Below are positions 46,066 to 58,436 of a DNA stretch of 64,000 bases, piece after piece. The translations under genes and the position numbers were made by a program. The notes beneath the pieces were generated by a model that did no database searches, was not told where the DNA came from, and saw only the letters and a program-made list of their open reading frames with translations. The stretch lies in contig JAFMSR010000017.1 in the NCBI GenBank assembly GCA_022818135.1, forward strand, positions 630,002 to 694,001, written 5' to 3'. The DNA comes from Saxidomus purpurata. Lineage: Eukaryota; Mollusca; Bivalvia; Venerida; Veneridae. Each line of letters starts with the position of its first letter. Within the stretch, counting starts at the first letter, position 1.

Positions 46066-49000
46066 GTCAATTGCACTTTTTCTCCCAAACCATGATCAAG
46101 TCCATACCAAGTCATACCTTGACATGTGTATCAGGAAAACAAACTACTTTTTTCTTATCAAATATGTTAATCGAAATATTTACCGCTTAACTGGTCGAGA
46201 AAGTATAATCACTCCACACCCATAATCAATATTAGTTTGGTAGTAAAAATATATTATGTTGATACATATGAACTATTAACTTAGTAAAATTATCAAAAAA
46301 TTTTTATGAAAACTCAAAACGCTTTGTGATCACTTAATGATACAAACTATATAACAGGTGTTGAATGGGAGTGACAATATTTATGCAGAGACAATAATGT
46401 TCGCTTTTCTACCTCGCTGGACAACTGCTTTAACCCTAGCATATATTCACACATGTCTGGTCTCGAACGAATAGATAAGCCTTGCATCATTTAATCACAA
46501 CATGTTGAAAGCAATTAAAACAGTAACTTCTGTTTTGGTTAAATTAGCCCACAGTTCTGAGCTGTAGAGTACTATTGGTATTATATTGTTTTTTTGTAGA
46601 TGTTATTGGCAGTTATTGGGTTAACTCCACGAGGGTTTAACCCCTTGCCAGTCATGGCGAAAAGTTTTTTTTTCCTTTTTGACATTGTTATCTGGCAGTA
46701 TCCCGGAGTGATTCGCATGTGTTTGTATCGTCATATAGTATTCTTTTTTGGGACAAGTTTCAGGTTTTCAGTGAAGGTCATACTAAATGATTTAGTTGTG
46801 CTTATTCTGAATTATCATGTATTTTCGTATCGATATACTATGTTAAGCAAGATTTGCAAATAGGCTTGGGTGATTGTATAATAGTTATATCATTAGCAAA
46901 TGACGGGTTATGCATGTCCTTAGGTTTGTACAATAGCCGATAGATATATAAATCAAGTACAGCAATAAAGAAAGAATAATGATGAGGACATGATGGTGAA
47001 TGCCCCCATTCTGTTTAACCATACTTTATCGAACAACTTATTCAGATAATTAAATAATGACACTGGACGGTAAGTGAATAGATCTTCTTTGCTTTTACCG
47101 TTGCCTTAATATATTGGTCTGATGACGGTCCGATATTGCACAATGGACATATTAATGCCGATCGGTGTTTGTTTCATTGGTGCACTTAGGTCTTGTGATA
47201 TTATTACTACAAAGGCATTATGGCACGTGTTAATATACTGCTCTGTATTCTACCTCCACGATACGCGCGAGACTGGTTGGTTTGGCTTGACTATTAATTC
47301 TGAGTACAGATTGGGTAAATGCTCGGATGCGAAAGTTATTGGCATGATATACATCTGATGGACACTACCTGTAAATGTTTGCACAACCAGTATATGCTCA
47401 GTTGTACTTCTGCCATGAAGTGTAATATGGTGCATTAGATAGATTCAAACAGGAACGTAGAATATACGTTGATTCTACGTTCCTGATTCAAACGTGTAAG
47501 TTTTTTGTTTTAACAAAGATACTTAAGCAAGCCGATTTTGTATTAAATTGTTTTTAACGTAACCGCTATGAGCAAAAGGTCAAGACTAATGACATGAAAC
47601 GGTTGACTATAGTTTGAGCGAAACTCAGCAACAGTTAGGTTGTTAGCTGCTGTTAAATGGTACCTTTCCTTGTATTTTATAGCCAAAGGAATCAGATATT
47701 ACACCAGTATTTCTTAAAAAAGTCACATTTGTATGGAATGGAATTCTATGAATAGCTTTGATAGAGGATCACCCAAAGGATATCCCGGTGGTTTGGTTCA
47801 GTTAAGTTTAGTAGTGTTGGAGGCGATGCAGTTTGAACCAAAAGGTTAACGGCAGGCGACGCATGAAGACGGAGTCTGGACAAGGGGGGTCCTTAAATAT
47901 TAGTACGAATCTGGGGACGATTCTTAATGTGCCGAGTCACTTAACAGCAAGAGTGTCGCAAGAAAGTACACAATTCTCATATATCGTCTAGGAGTTTCAC
48001 AATTGTCGGTCAAGTTAAAGTACAAATTAATATGTATTACCAGGATATATAATAGGAAGTAAAACGTTTTTGTCATACGGTCTTTCCAGACGATCAATTA
48101 CTACGAACAGGAGCACGTCATGCTTTAATTATGAAATGTTATCCAAACGAGACAGTAGCATCTATTAGGAATGGAATGTCAATTTATCTTGAATGTCTGA
48201 AGCACCAGCGGCAATCACGGTGATTACATTGAAATAAGTAGGCTATATTTGAACATGCATTAAATAGTAAGGGAAGAGTTTAACAGTTCCAGCATAAGTG
48301 TACTATATAATACTAGGACAGGGCTCTATTTTTATGTGATTTAATATCCAAATTGTAATGCAGGCTTCGTCATAGCCAGAGAAACCATTACAAAACAATG
48401 AACAAGCGATTGGCATTTATTCACCTGAATATTTCACATTAATAGTATACACGCCCAGATGTCTTGTACACAATTTCATGCTCATTTTAACAAAAAGCAT
48501 TTCAGAAATGTTGAGCAGAAACAAAGCCATTTCTGGACAGATTTAAAAACATACACACGGATTCTTTTTGTTTATTCCCAGATCGGAAGTGCAATAGACA
48601 TTAACGTCCAATTATCACTTAAGATATTGCTAAATGAAATAATGGATTCACGAATATAGTAATGCCATTCTGTCACAGTTTTGTCGCTTCTTCACGAAAA
48701 ACCGTGGCAAGAAAACGTTCTTTTTTCAATGCTCTGTATTAAATAATAATTTTTATAGAATGTTACTTTCGATATACAAATCAACGTTAAAATGATAAAC
48801 GTATTAATATCGGTCAATCAAGCCGGTACGACATTGTTCTTTATAATATAAGAGCTAATTTCACATCCAACGTGATCATGGTATTTTAAATCGCATGGCA
48901 TTTGGTCAACTTGAAATTATGTCTACATAACAATTTCGTCGACTGTAACACTTAGTCAAAATGTCATTTAGTCTAAAAAAAGTTTTTGTCGAAATCACTG

Positions 49001-49074
49001 AAAGTTGTTTGAAACGGATAGTTACTTACATTATGTATTAGTAAATACCTTACACATGTGATGTTCGTGACGTA
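46066..49074. other. Non-coding stretch, no gene seen
   Basis: About 3 kb. A small hairpin (AGGAACGTAGAATATACGTT... and complement, 47451-47484) is present. Open frames of 60-87 codons (for example 46600-46863 and 47122-47358) show no domain or codon pattern I can support. Confidence 0.5.
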
Positions 49075-49440
49075 AGCTGTCAGTTGCCAATTCAATGCCG
49101 ATTTAATTTAATGAATAAAAAGTAAATTGACAACTTGCAATGGCAACCAATTCGACTTTTCTCTATAAATGGAAGCCAGATGCCAATACGATTTGTGTGA
49201 CGAATTAAGAATAATAAGTGAATTGGCATCTGGCAACCAGATGCCAATTTGATGATAAGTGTCACAAATTAAGAATAACAAATAAATGGCAACTGGGAAT
49301 TGTTGACAGTTGCCAACTTGCGACGTTAAACGAATTGGCATCTGGCTGCCAGTTGACAATTCACTTATTTTTCACAATTGATGTCACACGTCAAATTAGT
49401 ATATGGCTGCCAGTTGACAATTCACGAGTATGTGTCACTT
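49075..49440. repeat. Cluster of serial TGGCA/TGCCA palindromes
   Basis: Repeated GAATTGGCATCTGGC, AACCAGATGCCAATT and CTGCCAGTTGACAATTCAC motifs in alternating orientation; the segment around 49220-49248 is a near-perfect palindrome. The cluster has no clear single repeat period. Probably a foldback-type element; termini are not defined. Confidence 0.6.
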
Positions 49441-50811
49441 AATTTTGCAAGACATAAGTATATCAAGTATGCTCTTCTAGTGTAAAAGTTGTCAATTCAT
49501 TCGAGACGTTCTAAATGAAATAGCCATTTCTCGGAATTAACAAGACTTTGTTAACATCATGTCACGATACTATGCATTCACAAGGGTATTTTCACTTGCC
49601 TGGTGGATAATAATCATATACATGTATATACATTTTTTAATGGTCGCATATTTTTTAACAGTCGAAAATTACAAAACAGTTTCTAGTAACACTATGATAA
49701 AAGCAACGGTAAGCAAATATTACCCATTGCTGAAATTAGTATTAGAGCTAAACTAACCAAGCTATGGACTCCCGAGTTGCCACTAAGCAGTGGTCGCCTC
49801 AGTTTCATTCCCTTGGAAAGACACACTGATTCCATATTGATTTCATCTGGAGTGGGTCTCAAGAGCGATTAATTTAAGTTGTTAGAATGTGTTTCGCATT
49901 CCAGAATAAGTCAATTAGTATAAATCAAACTAATTCAACATTTAAACATACTACCGGTACAAACTAGAGCAGGTTACCATAAACTTTAACGTATATATAT
50001 TCAAGAGACATTGTTCTAAATATGTTCTGTTGAAACAAATTTAAGAGACTCCCTGTTCCTATATGTTCATCAGTACCGGTTCATGTTCTTGCAAGCGTTT
50101 CTATGTTAAATATATGCCAAGGGTAGAAAAAGCAGCATTTCGATTGCTGAACCTTTAAAACATTGCAACTAAGGGATAATGCCTTAACAACTACATTAAG
50201 GTACTCTTCCGTCTACTGGCATCATTGCAATCGTTACAAATTGAACTCAAATATACAATATTGCATAACGTCTATTGATTACCCAGTTATAACTCTTATC
50301 TCTGTAATCCATCAATACACAGCGCGCTTTTAATGATGCTCGAAGCGATGGCAACATGTCACGGTCATGCCTTGGTATAACTATAAAACTGAAGCGATAA
50401 AACTGTGGCTAAAATAATGAGTATCATGCCACACGCAAACATGACATTTGTCTTAAAACATTTGCATTTTGAAGTGCTTTATTTGAAGAATGTATATTGT
50501 TATGCACTTAAAGCTTATTGAAGCGTTGGTAGCATCCAATGTTTTGACGCTGGAAATCAAAACAACAGTTAGGCCTGAAGTTTCTTTGCGTTTTAAAGAC
50601 TAAGGTGTAACTAGGTTTAACTGCCACAAATTTAAGTGTATTAATCACTACTGTTATATGTGGCAGATGTATTTTTACGGTTTTACTTCTGTCTATGTAT
50701 TATGCAACGATATGGTTATATGGAAAAAAAACGACAAGAGCTACTTCGCTGTCCGAAACTCTATATGGAATGCCAAATCTACATAAACTCAAATATGTGA
50801 AGAGCTCTACA
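49441..50811. other. Non-coding stretch, no gene seen
   Basis: No recognisable gene, RNA or element. Confidence 0.5.
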
Positions 50812-50935
50812 AATAATTTTAGATATCTACAATTAATTAGAGAATTCTACAAATCAATTGCGGAGCTCTTCAATTGATTTGTAGAGGTCTCTAATTATTT
50901 GTAGATATCACTATATAATTATTGATATATCCAAA
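50812..50935. repeat. Imperfect hairpin element
   Basis: Arms containing AGATATCTACAATTAATTAG and CTACAAATCAATTG are matched by inverted copies (CAATTGATTTGTAG, CTAATTATTTGTAGATATCA) around a short GC-richer loop near 50864-50872. Confidence 0.7.
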
Positions 50936-51200
50936 TCAAGTTGCCCTCACAAATTGAATTAGAAATATAATCAAAATTAAAATGTAAACTCCATTTAAGC
51001 GATTATGACTATACTATGCCAGGTTTGGACCAAGGGGATTATGACCAACAACAACAACAACAACAATCTTTATTAGCAATATCGACATCTGACATGTCTA
51101 TGGCTAAGAAGATTGAAACATACTTACATATATATATATATACATAAGTGCAAACATGTGAAAAATATGGTATTCTTAATAAGACAATACTATATCCACA

Positions 51201-51352
51201 TTAAGTTAAAGCCTCTTTTAGAAACTTACATATGTTATGGAGAAGACTTTTATTTTGCGATGACATATATCTATCGAATTTTCTCAAATTTGGCCATGAC
51301 AATTTTGTTAAGTATTTTGTACATAAACATGTATATTTATGACAAATCATTA
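51201..51352 (-). pseudogene. LINE remnant, C-terminal tail piece
   Basis: Minus-strand frame ...LMICHKYTCLCTKYLTK... FDRYMSSQNKS aligns with the C-terminal end of the LINE at 16639-17460 (...LICPLYSNTR... FYDLMSSENVK). It continues the LINE piece at 53804-55030; the satellite-bearing element at 51353-53803 separates them. Confidence 0.7.
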
Positions 51353-53803
51353 AACAAGAGCTGTCCATAAGACAGCAAGCTCGACTATTGTGGGTGTTTG
51401 CTAATAAAACAAAACTTTTATCAGTGTAATAGCAAAACAAAATTCTGCTAACTATTAAGTATAAACTAGGAAAGTTGAATCATAAAAAAGTCAAAATCTA
51501 TAACTATAGATTTAATTTTTGGTAAATTAATTGTTTGATACAAAATTTACCCCTGAACACTATTGCTAAGTTTGATATAACTACCATAAGTGGTAACTGA
51601 GATATTAAATTTAAACAAGAGTTATCTGTCTTGACTGTGTGACACTTCTTAAGACATTAAAAAAGTTTCAAGTCAATATCATAAGTGGTTACTGAGATAT
51701 GTGCATGATAGTACCTAGCAGGCAAAACTTTAACCAAATTTTCAAAGTCAAACAAGGGCCATAATTTGTACTAAATTTATACAAGAGTTATCTGACTTGA
51801 ATGTGTGACACCCCTAGTGACATTAACGAAGTTTCAAGTCAATATCATAAGTGGTTACTGAGATATGTGCATGATAGTACCTAGCAGGCAAAACTTTAAC
51901 CAAATATTCAAAGTCAAACAAGGGCCATAATTTGTACTAAATTTAAACAAGAGTTATCTGACTTGATTGTATGATACCCCTAAAGACATGAACAAAGTTT
52001 CAAGTCAATATCATAAGGGGTTACTGAGATATGTGCATGATAGTACCTAGAAGGCAAAACTTTAACCATCTTTTCAAAGTCAAACAAGGGCCACAATTTG
52101 TACTAAATTTATACAAGAGTTATCTGACTTGACTGTGTGACACCCCTAGAGACATTAACGAAGTTTCAAGTCAATATCATAAGTGGTTACTGAGATATGT
52201 GCATGATAGTACCTAGCAGGCAAAACTTTAACCAAATTTTCAAAGTCAAACAAGGGCCATAATTTGTACTAAATTTATACAAGAGTTATCTGACTTGACT
52301 GTGTGACACCCCTAGTGACATTAACGAAGTTTGAAGTCAATATAATCAGTGGTTACTGAGATATGTGCATGATAGTACCTAGCAGGCAAAACTTTAACCA
52401 AATATTCAAAGTCAAACAAGGGCCATAATTTGTACTAAATTTAAACAAGAGTTATCTGACTTGATTGTATGATACCCCTAAAGACATGGACAAAGTTTCA
52501 AGTCAATATCATAAGGGGTTACTGAGATATGTGCATGATAGTACCTAGAAGGCAAAACTTTAACCAAATTTTCAAAGTCAAACAAGGGCCATAATTTGTA
52601 CTAAATTTATACAAGAGTTATCTGACTTGACTGTGTGACACCCCTAGAGACATTAACGAAGTTTCAAGTCAATATCATAAGTGGTTACTGAGATATGTGC
52701 ATGATAGTACCTAGCAGGCAAAACTTTAACCAAATTTTCAAAGTCAAACAAGGGCCATAATTTGTACTAAATTCATACAAGAGTTATCTGACTTGACTGT
52801 GTGACACCCCTAGTGACATTAACGAAGTTTGAAGTCAATATCATAAGTGGTTACTGAGATATGTGCATGATAGTACCTAGCAGGCAAAACTTTAACCAAA
52901 TATTCAAAGTCAAACAAGGGCCATAATTTGTACTAAATTTATACAAGAGTTATCTGACTTGATTGTATGATACCCCTAAAGACATGAACAAAGTTTCAAG
53001 TCAATATCATAAGTGGTTACTTAAATATGTGCATGATAGTACCTAGCAGGCAAAACTTTAACCATCTTTTCAAAGTCAAACAAGGGCCATAATTTGTACT
53101 AAATTTATACAAGAGTTAACTGACTTGACTGTGTGACACCCCTAGAGACATTAACGAAGTTTCAAGTCAATATCATAAGTGGTTACTTAAATATGTGCAT
53201 GATAGTACCTAGCAGGCAAAACTTTAACCAAATTTTCAAAGTCAAACAAGGGCCATAATTTGTACTAAATTTATACAAGAGTTATCTGCCTTGATTGTAT
53301 GACACCCCTAAAGACATGAACAAAGTTTCAAGTCAATATCATAAGTGGTTACTGAGATATGTGCATGATAGTACCTAGCAGGCAAAACTTTAACCAATTA
53401 TTCAAAGTCAAACAAGGGCCATAATTTGTACTAAATTTATACTAGAGTTATTTGACTTGACTGTGTGACACCCCTAGAGACATTACCGAAGTTTCAAGTC
53501 AATATCATAAGTGGTTACTGAGATATGTGCATGATAGTACCTAGCAGGCAAAACTTTAACCAAATTTTCAAAGTCAAACAAGGGCCATAATTTGTACTAA
53601 ATTTATACAAGAGTTATCTGCCTTGATTGTATGACACCCCTAAAGACATGAACAAAGTTTCAAGTCAATATCATAAGTGGTTACTGAGATATGTGCATGA
53701 TAGTACTTAGCAGGCAAAACTTTAACCAAAGAAGCAACGCCGACGCCGACGCACAAGTGACTGTAATAGCTCTCCATATTCTCCGAATAGTCGAGCTAAA
53801 AAT
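51353..53803 (+). mobile_element. Satellite-bearing non-autonomous element C
   Basis: Starts AACAAGAGCTGTC with a small hairpin (GCTGTCcataaGACAGC-like). Sub-terminal inverted repeats AGCTCGACTATT (51378-51389) and AATAGTCGAGCT (53786-53797). Near the 3' end a GCCGACGCC run. The core is a 166-bp tandem array. It inserted into a LINE without an obvious target duplication, between A residues (T/T on the other strand), as Helentron-type elements do. Ends match element D (62814-63783). Non-autonomous; the transposase source is not in this window. Confidence 0.75.
51566..53728 (+). repeat. 166-bp tandem array with higher-order pattern
   Basis: Thirteen monomers; the AACCAAAT-type landmark falls at 51732, 51898, 52064, 52230, 52396, 52562, 52728, 52894, 53060, 53226, 53392, 53558 and 53724, that is exactly 166 bp each time. 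Monomers fall in three classes by the bases after CACCCC (TAGTGACATT, TAAAGACATG, TAGAGACATT). From monomer 2 on they run in that order three times (498-bp unit), then TAAA-TAGA-TAAA. Confidence 0.9.
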
Positions 53804-55030
53804 GATATTCTGTTTCTATCATGTTTGATTGGCACTGTTGGCAAGATCTGTTTGCTCTATCTGTACCAATGTATCGACCATTTTAAATAGCAAGACTATG
53901 AGAAGACATCCTGAAACATGTAAATAGCTTTCTCAAAAAGTCATTTTCTATTAAATCTAAATATGTTTCATATTTAAATGAAATTTTGAATCTGTTATAG
54001 TAATCAAGTTTAGACACATTAGTCACAGCCGCGTGCCATTCCTGTTGGAACTGGTCATGCAATCTATTGCGTAATAGAATAGTGTAATTAATATTTTCAT
54101 TTGCATCATTCCAGACAGGCGCGTAGCCAGGCATACTCCCATACTCACGAGAGTACTTCAAATTTCAAAAATGAAAAATTTAAATGGCCTAAAAATGATG
54201 TTAAACTTGAAGCCTAAGGGTGGTACATGTCCACTCGGGTGGTTTAAAGTATAAATGTATACAGTGAGTGTAAAACGAACGGAAATGGTAAACTTGTGTT
54301 TCATAAATGCAATAAAATAAGTTTTAAACGTCTTAATTATTTACATTATATTAGGCTTAAAAAAATCGCAGGGGGCTTCGCCCCCCAAACCCCCTTTACA
54401 AAAATATTGGAGTTCTTCGATTGTGTCCTTCGCTACGTTCCTGCCACAGATAGCTAAAACCTAAACTGTCTAACATACATTTTACATATTTAGGCCAAGA
54501 CTTGTTATTTGCGACATTGATATCTGTACACAGTGATTTAAATACCGTATTCATAATCGTATCAGGCTTACATGAAATATGTTGCCAGTATTTTAAAACT
54601 CTTTCTCGGCAAATGACTGAAATGGGGTAACACCCTAATTCTACGTAAACTGCCATGTTGGGAGTTGAAGATTTAACACCTAATACACGTTTATAAAATT
54701 TTAACTGGACTTTATCCATAATAGCCGTGTCATATATTCCAAAGACCTCAGCTCCATATGTTAAAATTGGCACCACCATTCGATCAAAAAGCATAAGTTT
54801 AGTTTTAAAATCAAAGTTCACTCTTGAGAAAACTGAATAAAGACCATTTACTGCTTTTTATGCCTGGTCAGATACAGCTTTCAAAGCTTTTCATTAATCC
54901 GTTACAATGGAATTTAAGCAAGGGGATTTTGAGTGTCTCCCAATCAGGGCAACGAATCATTTGGAGATACATCTCCAATTCTAACAAATTTATACTTACA
55001 GAAGAACCGGCAATAATGAGTAACTAATAA
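53804..55030 (-). pseudogene. LINE remnant, RT and zinc-finger part
   Basis: Minus strand. RT C-terminal part (54821-54450): FDRMVVPILTYGAEVFGI, LGVKSSTPNMAVYVELGCYP, MLDSLGFSYLWQ. After an inserted repeat it continues at about 54118 with NDANENINYTILLRNRLHD... FRMSSHSLAI, then a stop codon, then the zinc-finger-like CQQC...IETEYHF, interrupted at 53803 by element C. Further RT sequence with stops is visible up to about 55030. The same landmarks are found in the LINE at 16639-17460. Several stops make it non-functional. Confidence 0.8.
54110..54445. mobile_element. Short repeat inserted in the LINE remnant
   Basis: It breaks the LINE frame between LGFSYLWQ and NDANENI. Ends resemble each other: CTACGTTCCTG on one side, GCGTAGCCAGGC on the other. 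Contains GGGGGCTTCGCCCCCC near 54371-54387, a hairpin motif found in many invertebrate non-autonomous transposons. Exact borders are uncertain. Confidence 0.5.
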
Positions 55031-55459
55031 GTTGCTAACGCTTGATAGGTTTATTAGTAATCATTCTTTGATGTGTAGGATTTATATTTTTCTGTTCTTT
55101 TTGAATTAAGTATACTAAAGACTAAACTAAGTTTTATAATGTTATCTTGTTCGTTCACTCCTTTACAAATAGTCCGCGGTTTACCTAGCTATCATACAAA
55201 GGAGTTACATAATAGGTTGCCACAAATATTTCAAACCTAAACCCAAGTCATTTTTTTAAAGCCTCTGATTTAGAATTTCATTAGATTTACAGATCTAGCG
55301 CATCGTTCTCTCAAACTATTTATAGTTTATTTAGCTGATTAAAGTCTCACTTTACAAAATACAAAATATCACAGATTAAATATATACACATACAACAAAC
55401 CGTTCTATACAGAAATATGAGAGACTATAAAAAAGGTAAAGTGTTTGTTTATTATTTAA
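55031..55459. other. Non-coding stretch, no gene seen
   Basis: Between the LINE remnant and a SINE. Nothing recognisable. Confidence 0.45.
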
Positions 55460-55680
55460 AGGGCCAGCCATTTCTGACTTATGAGACACCTTCTTTTTGA
55501 GCAAATGTACCTCCCGAATCCTATCCTTTTCATGCCAGGCACCAGGCATACGGTAACCATTATTTAATTAGCAGGCGGCTCACCATCTGGCCATATCAGA
55601 ACGGACCCCTGCTGGGATTCGAACCTTCGATCTCCCGCTCCCAAGGCGGATACCTAAACCACTAGACCAAAGGAGACTAT
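55460..55680 (-). mobile_element. tRNA-derived SINE with tRNA-Pro-like head
   Basis: Minus strand: TTTGGTCTAGTGGTTTAGGT (A-box), a 5-bp anticodon stem with loop CTTGGGA (anticodon-like TGG), and B-box GGTTCGAATCC. The T and acceptor stems do not close, so it is not a working tRNA. About 140 bp of unrelated body follow, ending GGCTGGCCCTTTAAATAAT. Confidence 0.7.
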
Positions 55681-57117
55681 AATTAAATAAGTCAAATACT
55701 TTCAACGACATTATTTACATAATAAAATTATGAAACCACTGCTCATCTAAAATTTAAAGATGACCTACAATAAGAGAAATAGATGAAATACTGATCAAGG
55801 GGAAAAAAACAGTAAAGCGCAATTAAGAAATGTTTTACAAAATGCAAATATCAGCGATATCAAGAGATAAGATTAGTGATATACAAATGTATAATTAAAA
55901 GAATGTAGACAGTAATTACATTATAAAAGCCAGAATCTTTAAGTTATTAAAATATCTGTAAAGTTATTACAGATGAACAAGTTTTTATATCACATGGCTA
56001 ACAGGAACAAAGACGTAACAAAATATTTGAAAATCATAATGGCTATCACTTATTAAACCTGAGCATAGTACGGTCGATGTTATTTCCCCCTGTCGGCGTA
56101 CACTGTTGAATATCATAACATTGAAGTAATCTATTGAGAAGACACCAATAAAATCAGTCTCCGCTATGTAGTGGTCAATTGCTTTCCAGTTTAACAAGTG
56201 GAGTTCAAATTCCATCTTTACCTTTTTTTTCTTCTGTTTCACTTTTCTTAAACCATTTTTTGAATGTATTTCTGGAAACATTCATAACAATCTTCATTCG
56301 TATCAGGCTAATTAGAATAATGAGTATGTAAAACTGAGGCTATGTAAATCTATAAAATACGGTAATGGATGGCTATTTGAAAATACTGATTGAAAAAATT
56401 CCTCATTCTTTGCCATTATATTAATAGTATAAAAACAAAATTTATCAGAGTGGACTTAATGTCCAATACATAAAACTTGCCATTTGCCTTGATTTTTATA
56501 CCTTATACCTACTGAATACTTAATTATAAAATTTATGTTAAATCGAATATCTCTCTGGTATACCGTTTGGGTTAAAGTCTGAATTTTCTGGATAGTGATA
56601 GGGTTATAAAATTCTGTATATCATTTTTATTTTACGGGAAATTTCTTCGTTATTATTCAGATTAAAATAATCAATATTGCATCAATATTAGTCTTGTATG
56701 ACAACTGGTACATGAGAATAATCACTTTTCACAAGTGAGCCATATGTTAAGTTAAAGCCAACATTTTCTAGCACAATGGTCGTCTGCCATTAACGGAATA
56801 AAGCAAAACAAAACCCCCGCGAGACCTGTAAATAAACTTACTCCGTCAACCTATTTATACTGATCAGAGAAATATAGCTGTTTGCAACTAGTAAGTTCTT
56901 GAATCTCAAAAAGGTTGATACTTTAAACAATATATCTCCACTACTATAATGTGGAACGCCTCTGTCCGAAAAATGTTACTCGGTGGAGACTTTTAGTGAT
57001 AATCAGCAGTGATTACGTGTTCGGAAGTATTAACGTGTCCTTTTTGTCTCTCGACACACATTTATGTAGCAAATTCAGTTGTTTGGAAGCATAAATCGCC
57101 GCCAGAGGAACACTGGT
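55681..57117. other. Non-coding stretch, no gene seen
   Basis: No supported gene. An open frame at 55985-56281 (minus) is lysine-rich at its start and shows no domain. Confidence 0.45.
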
Positions 57118-57577
57118 ATGATGTCTCCTTTCTACCAGCCATCAAACAGCCAATTCCATATTTATTATATTCATTTTGTTTTATTTGGACTAACAAGCGT
57201 AGCAATACCTCTTCCAGGTAAGCCCCCTTGTACTTTCACAACAAATGTTGTAGCAATTTTTTAAATGACAGCAGACAATAACGGCTGATGTTTTATACCA
57301 CATTGATTTAAGTGATGCGTCACTGGGTGAGGAGCGCATACTGCAAATGTTTTTTTCTTCAGGAAGAAAATGCATACTAGTATGCATTGCCGTTCACAAA
57401 ATGGGTATCAAGATATGGAACGCTTGTTTTGTCTTTTCATTCATCGTTCAGCAAACACGAAAATGGGTAAGTGTGCTATCAGGTGGCAAAACAAAAGAAC
57501 TGCCAGAAAACAATATTAAGGTAGTTTCACCTTTATTATCTACTGTCGCTGTTGATTCTAAACCACATTACCTATGA
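57118..57577 (+). CDS. Possible two-exon small secreted protein (hypothetical)
   Basis: Exon 1 would be 57118-57217 (ATG ATG ...), ending CTTCCAG|GTAAGC; exon 2 is 57363-57577, after TTTTTTTCTTCAG, ending in TGA. The 145-bp intron has consensus ends and the phases match (1 nt plus 2 nt), giving about 104 residues. The N-terminus has a signal-peptide-like hydrophobic run (YYIHFVLFGLTSVAIPLP); the rest has two short hydrophobic patches and three cysteines. I do not recognise it. There is no clear poly(A) signal soon after the stop. It could be a chance arrangement. Confidence 0.28.
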
Positions 57578-57990
57578 CTACTGATATATGTATGGGATGT
57601 TCCTCCCTATTATATTACTAAAACTTTTAAGCTTTCGGAAATGTGATTTTAGTGACTTCAAGTATCGCGTATACAATAACTAGTACATCTGTGACTTTCC
57701 CTGAACATTTTAAAGTATTTAATTGACATGAGGAGATGTTTGCATGCCAAAGCTTCCGAAAGAGAGAAAAATAACGGTTAAATCTTTTTAAGAAAAAATC
57801 AAATCTGACGAACAAACTATTTAAACACATATCTTTATACAACTTTATTAACTATCCATCTAGTACATTTATTGTATTTTATTTCACATTTAATGAAATT
57901 TCCATTCTCAAGCTTATTTCACTTGGTGCAAATTTGTTTTAAGTGTTCCAGATAATGTTTGTTGTTGAGAATTTTCTGCTACGATTTCTC

Positions 57991-58436
57991 TTAAAGCTGC
58001 ATAATCAGACATCCCATGAAACAAGTGTATGCACTGGCTCTTATAGAAGTATCATCTGGCCAGCCATTTTCAATCCATACCTCATCTCCGGTGTTAAGCT
58101 GCGCAACGACTGTAGCCGATCCCTGGTCGAATCCCTTGTTGACTCCTTCTGAGTATGCTAGAATACCGCCTCCGAGACTAGCCCCATTTTTCATGAACGT
58201 CATTTCAATTTCCTTTGTATGATGTGCCAATATTGAGCCCGAAAAGATATAAATCCCTGGACGCGGAGCAATAAATAAACCATGAGCACTGTGGTATCCA
58301 TTGCCTAGGTTCAAGGAGACGGCATCGAACATGATCTTTTGACGTATAGAAATATGGGTGATGTCACTGTTTAGGTGCGCTTGAAATGCGATCGGTCCCT
58401 CGGCATCTGGTACAAGTTCAGACTGACGAATTCTAC
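57991..58436 (-). CDS. C1q-domain protein, last exon (C1q domain)
   Basis: Exon preceded on the minus strand by the acceptor TACATTTTAG (AG at 58438-58437) and ending in a stop at 57993-57991. It codes for about 147 residues forming one globular C1q domain: GPIAFQAHLNSDITH, then IMFDAV, GLFIAPRPGIYIFSGSI, and a C-terminal TCFMGCLI, in the place of the usual FSGFLI. C1q domains trimerise and bind sugars or microbial surfaces; bivalves have hundreds of such secreted proteins as immune lectins. The first two bases complete a codon begun in the exon at 59351-59575, giving a continuous frame. AATAAA signals follow 115-150 nt downstream on the minus strand (plus 57844-57873). Confidence 0.9.

Noticed and set aside
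46600..47358. Two plus-strand frames of 78-87 codons
   Set aside because: No domain, no splice signals in phase and no codon pattern that sets them apart from the surroundings.
51566..53728. CRISPR-like array
   Set aside because: Units are 166 bp with no unique spacers; it is a satellite array in a eukaryotic mobile element.
55600..55680. tRNA-Pro gene on the minus strand
   Set aside because: A and B boxes and an anticodon-like loop are present, but acceptor and T stems do not pair and a SINE body follows.
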